Positions 5,698 through 9,445 of a stretch of DNA of 9,445 nt are shown here, piece after piece (positions within the stretch are counted from its first letter, which is position 1; each line of letters opens with the position of its first letter). The notes under the pieces were generated by a model. It was not told where the DNA came from, ran no database searches, and worked only from the letters and a program-made list of their open reading frames with translations. Position numbers and translations under genes: made by a program. This stretch comes from an uncultured Lachnospiraceae bacterium (GTDB taxonomy: Bacteria; Bacillota; Clostridia; Lachnospirales; Lachnospiraceae): contig CALEFO010000154.1 in the NCBI GenBank assembly GCA_937877165.1, forward strand, positions 1 to 9,445, in the 5' to 3' direction.

Positions 5698-6747
5698 TTA
5701 TGAAATTCCGACGCTCTGCCAGTCGTCCGAAGGGCAGATGCCGATGTAGGTCTTGCCGGGATTCAGCGTGATTTCGGTGCCGGAGGCATAGTAATACTTC
5801 GTCGGAGCCGTCTCGGAGGCCTTCTTCCAGAGAATCGGAACGGCCCTCCCGCCGGTCAGATACCAGCCGATCCCTTCGCCGATCACGTTGTAGATGAGGT
5901 ATCCGTTCCGGTCATACTGAGTGAAGGTGCAGTCCTGCAGGATGATGTTCGTGAATGCGACAGACTGCTTATCCTCAGAATCCACAGCAAGCTTGCTCCC
6001 TTCGTAGTAGTCGTACAGGCCGGTTGCCGTGTTGTAGGCAAGATACGGCTTTGTGTGCCGGAAGCAGGAAAGCTGGCAGAGGGTTCCGCTGACGCCGCCG
6101 AGCTGCGAAAGATCCGTCGGCGCAAAGGAAAAATGCGTCTGCGCAAGCGTCTGGGTAACCGGAGAGGTGTAGGAGGCAGAAATCCTTCCTGCTGCCGCTC
6201 TTTTTGAAATCTCACCGCTCTTTGCATATTCCGTGAACTCCGAAGCCTTGCCGTTGCGGATCCGCGAGAAGCCTCCCGAAAGGTGCTGGATGCCGGTGAC
6301 GGCAAAATAGGGATCATTGTAAAACGGTCCGCCGTCGTGAATCAGGATGGCGTCCCACTCCGAGGCAAGGAGAATGTTGGTGGGTCTCGTGGAGCGGATG
6401 TTGCCGATTTGTCTGACGGACTGCCAGTCCTTGTAGACGGCCATCAGGCGCGTGACACGGTTGTTGGCTGTGGAGTTCATCATTTCATAGACAAGGTCCG
6501 CCTCGGCAAGTCCTGCGTGAGGAAGCGCGCGAAGATCGTTGTCGATCATGACGGCGACGGGGCGCTGGGCTGCAAGGGCGCTGCTGACAGGAAGGCCGGT
6601 CAGTTCGGAGGCATAGAGCTCTGTGTTCCCGGGCTGTGCGGCAGCCGGTGTCTGGGCCGCAAGGGAGGATACGGAGGCAGCGGGAGAACCTGCAGCGGCG
6701 AAGGCGCACATCGCGGTCAGCAGAAAGAGGATCAGCTTTTTCTTCAT
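5698..6747 (-). CDS. Exported DUF3048 (YerB-family) protein
   Basis: The 349-aa product starts with a signal peptide: MKKK, a hydrophobic core LILFLLTAMCAFAAAG, then an Ala/Ser/Pro-rich stretch to about residue 45. TAMC is a poor lipobox, so ordinary signal peptidase cleavage is more likely than lipoprotein processing. The mature part matches DUF3048: ELTGLPV (48-54), RPVAVMIDND (62-71), ADLVYEMM, IGNIRSTRP (114-122), and a C-terminal domain ending with GKTYIGICPSDDW. The family is widespread in Bacillota, with YerB of Bacillus subtilis as a member; I know of no settled biochemical function. ATG 6747 is chosen because AAGGAAA lies just upstream and the signal peptide begins there; an earlier in-frame ATG at 6801 falls in the 5' leader. 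It is convergent with the his operon and probably unrelated to it. Confidence 0.9.
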   Translation of the reverse strand: MKKKLILFLLTAMCAFAAAGSPAASVSSLAAQTPAAAQPGNTELYASELTGLPVSSALAAQRPVAVMIDNDLRALPHAGLAEADLVYEMMNSTANNRVTRLMAVYKDWQSVRQIGNIRSTRPTNILLASEWDAILIHDGGPFYNDPYFAVTGIQHLSGGFSRIRNGKASEFTEYAKSGEISKRAAAGRISASYTSPVTQTLAQTHFSFAPTDLSQLGGVSGTLCQLSCFRHTKPYLAYNTATGLYDYYEGSKLAVDSEDKQSVAFTNIILQDCTFTQYDRNGYLIYNVIGEGIGWYLTGGRAVPILWKKASETAPTKYYYASGTEITLNPGKTYIGICPSDDWQSVGIS

Positions 6748-6760
6748 TGGTTTCCTTTCT

Positions 6761-6781
6761 TGCCGCAGGATGACTGCGGCA
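6761..6781 (-). promoter_or_regulatory. Hairpin upstream of the DUF3048 ribosome site, twin of the hisG one
   Basis: TGCCGCAG and CTGCGGCA form an 8-bp stem with a 5-nt loop (TCATC on the coding strand). On the coding strand it is followed by AAGAAAGGAAACCAATG, against AAGATAGGAACCGATG at hisG. Stem, loop length, linker, Shine-Dalgarno and distance to the start codon are therefore nearly the same at two unrelated genes. Confidence 0.8.
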
Positions 6782-6809
6782 GCGCGGATAAATTCAGACA
6801 TACTTCGTT

Positions 6810-6838
6810 ATTGTAACAGAAAACAGCAATTCTGTGGA
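6810..6838 (-). promoter_or_regulatory. Probable promoter of the DUF3048 gene
   Basis: Read on the minus strand, TGTTACAAT gives an extended -10 (TACAAT at 6815-6810). A 4/6-match -35, TCCACA (6838-6833), lies upstream with a 17-base spacer. The inverted repeat ACAGAA (6816-6821)/TTCTGT (6830-6835) fills the space between the boxes and overlaps the -35, where a repressor could act. The leader would be about 55 nt and would hold the hairpin at 6761-6781. Confidence 0.5.
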
Positions 6839-6968
6839 AGAATATGAAGTATACTGAATTCGGTATCGTGCCGCATTGTAAAGATCCCGGAGCACCAAAG
6901 GGAACGGAGAAAACGATCCGGCAAAGAGGTTCCATGAAAAACAGGTTCGATCAGAACGAGGAGGTGCT
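6839..6968 (+). promoter_or_regulatory. Leader region of the zinc-ribbon/TPM gene
   Basis: TATACT at 6850-6855 could be a -10 for the rightward gene, but no good -35 lies 16-18 bases before it, so the promoter is uncertain. The clear signal is the full Shine-Dalgarno AGGAGGTG at 6959-6966 just before ATG 6969. A second, weaker ribosome site (AAGAGG) precedes an ATG at 6934 in another frame; that frame gives only 60 residues with no recognisable features. Confidence 0.35.
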
Positions 6969-9445
6969 ATGTTTGCATGCCCAAACTGCGGAGCGGGGCT
7001 TCGGTTTGACATTGGAAGCCAGAAGCTTCGGTGTGATTACTGCGATTCTTCCTTCGAGGTGGAGAAATACCCCTATGAGAAATCCGCAAAGGAGAGCACA
7101 CTTTATGACGTGACGGTGTTCACCTGTCCCGCCTGCGGGGGAGAAATTGAGAGCACGGAAAACGAGATCATCCAGTTCTGTCCGTTCTGCGGTGCGTCGG
7201 ATGTCCTTTCTTCGCGCACAGAGGGAAGAAAACGCCCGAAGCGGATTATCCCATTCCGGCAGACGAAGGAGGACTGCATGGAAGCCTTCCGGCAGAAGGC
7301 GAAGCACTCCCTTTTTGCCCCGAAGGAGCTGCGCGATGCGAAGTTCCTGGAAGGATTTCGCGGCATCTATCTGCCGTACTGGGACTATGAGGTATCGCAG
7401 GGCGCCGAGGGGGACGGCGTGACCTTTGAGGCGACCAAAACCACCGGCCAGTATGTGGATACCTATGAGATCACGGTTCCTCTTGCCGCAAAGCTGGAGG
7501 GAATCCAATATGACGCCTCCAGCTCCTTTGATGACAGCATCGGGGAAGAAATTGCACCGTTTGGCAATGAGAGACAGCAAAAGGACTTCTTCCCCGGCTA
7601 TCTTGCCGGCTTCTATGCAGATACTGCGGACGTCCCGGCAGAAATCTACGAGGACAAAATCCGGGCTTATGCCAATGAACGGACGAAGGCGGAGCTGACG
7701 AAGCGCTACACAGACCGCGGCTATACCATCGGCTCCTTCCCGGATGAGGACAAGGCCTTTCGTACGCATATCGAGTCGGCGGACCGCGTACTCCTTCCGG
7801 TCTGGTTTCTGACATGGAGGAGAAAGGGGCGCGTTGCCTATTCGGTGGTTAATGGTGAGACAGGTAAAATTGCGGCAGATATTCCGGTGGACATCCGAAG
7901 GTATCTTTTGTGGTCGCTGATCCTGTCAGTTCCAATTTTCATTTTGCTGAATCTCGTTTTGTCTGCAACGGCGCCGTCCGCCATGACAGTGTCCGGGTTT
8001 CTTGCGGCGCTGTGCGGCTTTATTTATCTTTGGAACATGCGAAAGCTCATCCGGCGCGATCGGCATGAAGAGGACCTTGGCTATCAGTATGTGCACCACC
8101 TGTATCGGGAGGAAACGGGTACGGTCAGGAAGGCGGACGGCACGGGAGAAGAGCCGGATTCCGGGAAACGGCTGGAGGAGCTGGATGAGCGCCTGGAGGC
8201 AGGCGTCCGGAGTGCGAAAAAGGGCTTCCGGAGGGCCGCATTCTCTCTGGCAGGATTTGTTCGCAGTATCGGGATTGGAACGGTGGTGTTTTTTGCAATT
8301 GTATTCCTGTCCTGGGCAGATGATTTCGGATTCTCTCTGGTGGATCTGTTCGGGTCATGGGTGCCGTTCCGGACGTTTTCTTCCGTGCTTCTTACTGTTT
8401 TGGCTGTAATTCTTGCATGCGGAGCTCTCTGGTACGGGAGGAAGGCGGGAGACCGGAAAATGATCGCGGAGGCGCTGCTCCCCGCTGCGGCGATCGCCGC
8501 CGTGATTGTCGTGCAGGGCCGGAATCCGGTGGAGGACTACATTTATTACGCCGGGATGCTGGTCTGCCTTCTGTTCATTGCGCTGACTCTGACCGCGCTG
8601 ATTTTCCGCTACAACATGCTCTCGACGCATCCGATCCCGAATTTCCATGACAGGAAGGGCGGAGGCGGAGCGCAGCCTCTTGCCGCGTTTCTTGCGCTTT
8701 TGACCGGAGCGGCCATTTTTGCTGCGCAGGTTTCCTCATTGAAGGCCTTTGCCTGGACCGATGAGGAATCGGTGGTTTACACGAATGAGGAGACAGGTTA
8801 TTCCGCCTTCATCCGCGATGAGGAAAATCTTCTTACGGAGGAGGAACAAGAAGAGCTCGTCGGATATATGGCGCCGATGACGGATTATGGAAACGTGATG
8901 TTCCTGACGGCAGACGGTGATTACGAGGATCCGGTGGACTATCTGGACTGGAACTACGGAGACTGGTTTTATGAGGACGGAACGATTTTTCTGATCGAGA
9001 TGTCGAACCGGCAGCTTCGTCTGGAGAATTCCGGCAGGATCCAGGACACCATTACACCTTCCTACAGCGATTCCATCATGGACAATGTCTACCGGCTGGC
9101 ATCGGAGGGAGAATATGCCCTCTGCGCAGAGGAAGTATTCTATGAGTGCACGGTCCTGATGGACGGCGGGCACATCGCACGGCCTATGAAATATATCTGT
9201 AACGCGCTTCTTGCGCTGATCTGTGCGCTTCTTGTCAATTATCTTGCGATCCGCATGAGCACGCACAATCACAGGATCACGAAAAAGGAGCTGGCGGCCG
9301 CAGTGGGAGCCTCTGTGTTCTATGGAGGAGCGAAAACGAAACGGATTGCACATCGAAAGATCGAAACCTCCTCCAGCACAGGAAGCGGCGGTCATTCCGG
9401 AGGCGGAAGCTTCGGAGGCGGCGGAGGCGGCCACTCAGGGGGCGG
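6969..9445 (+). CDS. Zinc-ribbon, multi-pass membrane, TPM-domain protein (3' end outside window)
   Basis: At least 825 residues stay open from ATG 6969 to the last base. The start has a perfect AGGAGGTG ribosome site. Two zinc ribbons lie at the N-terminus: C4/C7 with C22/C25, then C53/C56 with C71/C74. A soluble region runs to about 310, followed by hydrophobic segments near 313-333, 338-358, 434-450, 471-491, 503-517, 526-548 and 571-592, with a charged, possibly coiled stretch at about 398-430. Residues about 600-735 resemble a TPM domain (ENLLTEEEQEELV, GNVMFLTADGD, IFLIEMSNRQLRL). One more membrane segment (741-762) and a Gly/Ser/His-rich tail follow, as in YgcG-type TPM proteins. Seven segments before the TPM part would place it outside, with ribbons and tail in the cytoplasm. 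The function is unknown to me; a membrane stress or quality-control role is a guess. Confidence 0.85.
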   Translation, partial: MFACPNCGAGLRFDIGSQKLRCDYCDSSFEVEKYPYEKSAKESTLYDVTVFTCPACGGEIESTENEIIQFCPFCGASDVLSSRTEGRKRPKRIIPFRQTKEDCMEAFRQKAKHSLFAPKELRDAKFLEGFRGIYLPYWDYEVSQGAEGDGVTFEATKTTGQYVDTYEITVPLAAKLEGIQYDASSSFDDSIGEEIAPFGNERQQKDFFPGYLAGFYADTADVPAEIYEDKIRAYANERTKAELTKRYTDRGYTIGSFPDEDKAFRTHIESADRVLLPVWFLTWRRKGRVAYSVVNGETGKIAADIPVDIRRYLLWSLILSVPIFILLNLVLSATAPSAMTVSGFLAALCGFIYLWNMRKLIRRDRHEEDLGYQYVHHLYREETGTVRKADGTGEEPDSGKRLEELDERLEAGVRSAKKGFRRAAFSLAGFVRSIGIGTVVFFAIVFLSWADDFGFSLVDLFGSWVPFRTFSSVLLTVLAVILACGALWYGRKAGDRKMIAEALLPAAAIAAVIVVQGRNPVEDYIYYAGMLVCLLFIALTLTALIFRYNMLSTHPIPNFHDRKGGGGAQPLAAFLALLTGAAIFAAQVSSLKAFAWTDEESVVYTNEETGYSAFIRDEENLLTEEEQEELVGYMAPMTDYGNVMFLTADGDYEDPVDYLDWNYGDWFYEDGTIFLIEMSNRQLRLENSGRIQDTITPSYSDSIMDNVYRLASEGEYALCAEEVFYECTVLMDGGHIARPMKYICNALLALICALLVNYLAIRMSTHNHRITKKELAAAVGASVFYGGAKTKRIAHRKIETSSSTGSGGHSGGGSFGGGGGGHSGG
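9365..9445 (+). repeat. Low-complexity Gly/Ser/His tail coding region
   Basis: GGA/GGC-rich codons encode a run of Ser, Gly and His, with GGHSGG occurring twice (SSSTGSGGHSGGG and GGGGGGHSGG). Such tails are usual at the C-terminus of TPM-domain membrane proteins and often end a few residues later, so the gene probably stops soon after the window. Confidence 0.75.

Noticed and set aside
5577..5771. Short plus-strand frame overlapping the hisIE stop as ATGA
   Set aside because: The overlap resembles translational coupling, but the frame runs through the terminator hairpin and into the antisense of DUF3048, and the product is a low-information Lys/Arg-rich peptide.
6934..7113. 60-codon frame beginning at ATG 6934 ahead of the zinc-ribbon gene
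   Set aside because: A weak AAGAGG site exists, but the frame mostly overlaps the zinc-ribbon coding region in another phase and has no family features.
6951..7769. 272-codon minus-strand frame opposite the zinc-ribbon region
   Set aside because: It has no recognisable motif or ribosome site, and the plus strand shows two proper zinc ribbons behind an AGGAGGTG site.
8736..9434. 232-codon open frame on the minus strand at the right end
   Set aside because: It is antisense to the TPM-domain gene, whose zinc ribbons, membrane segments and Gly tail are clear in the plus frame.

Overview
The window looks like chromosome from a member of the Bacillota, most likely class Clostridia and probably Lachnospiraceae. 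The reasons are the regulatory HisZ + short HisG pair, the his gene order, strong AGGAGG-type ribosome binding sites, a DUF3048 (YerB-type) exported protein, and a zinc-ribbon/TPM membrane protein with a glycine-rich tail. Base composition is moderately GC-rich and similar across all genes, so nothing in the coding part looks recently acquired. The family assignment is inference.

Positions 1-5675 hold a histidine biosynthesis operon on the + strand: a sigma-A type promoter (54-83), then hisZ, hisG, hisD, hisB and a three-domain gene encoding a degenerate HisF-like barrel fused to HisI and HisE. It ends in a strong hairpin terminator shared with the convergent gene. HisZ+HisG perform step 1 (PRPP + ATP), HisE and HisI steps 2-3, HisB the dehydratase step, and HisD the last two oxidations. 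HisA, HisH, an intact HisF, HisC and the histidinol-phosphate phosphatase are not in the window and must lie elsewhere if the pathway is complete. The barrel domain fused to HisIE carries Tyr at both positions where HisF has its catalytic Asp, so it does not replace HisF.

The operon's spacers are the least ordinary part. Three of the four within-operon spacers are packed with stem-loops lying directly against the next gene's Shine-Dalgarno. The hisG-hisD spacer is four consecutive hairpins bounded by a perfect 46-bp direct repeat. The hisD-hisB spacer can fold into a three-way junction or into an alternative hairpin beside the hisB ribosome site. The hisG leader hairpin plus Shine-Dalgarno is nearly identical to the one in front of the unrelated DUF3048 gene. 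This suggests a dispersed family of hairpin/ribosome-site elements.

Positions 5698-6747 (- strand) encode an exported DUF3048 protein. It is divergent from a large gene that starts at 6969 and runs off the right edge. That gene encodes at least 825 residues: two N-terminal zinc ribbons, about seven membrane segments, a TPM-like extracytoplasmic domain, another membrane segment, and a Gly/Ser/His-rich tail still open at the last base.
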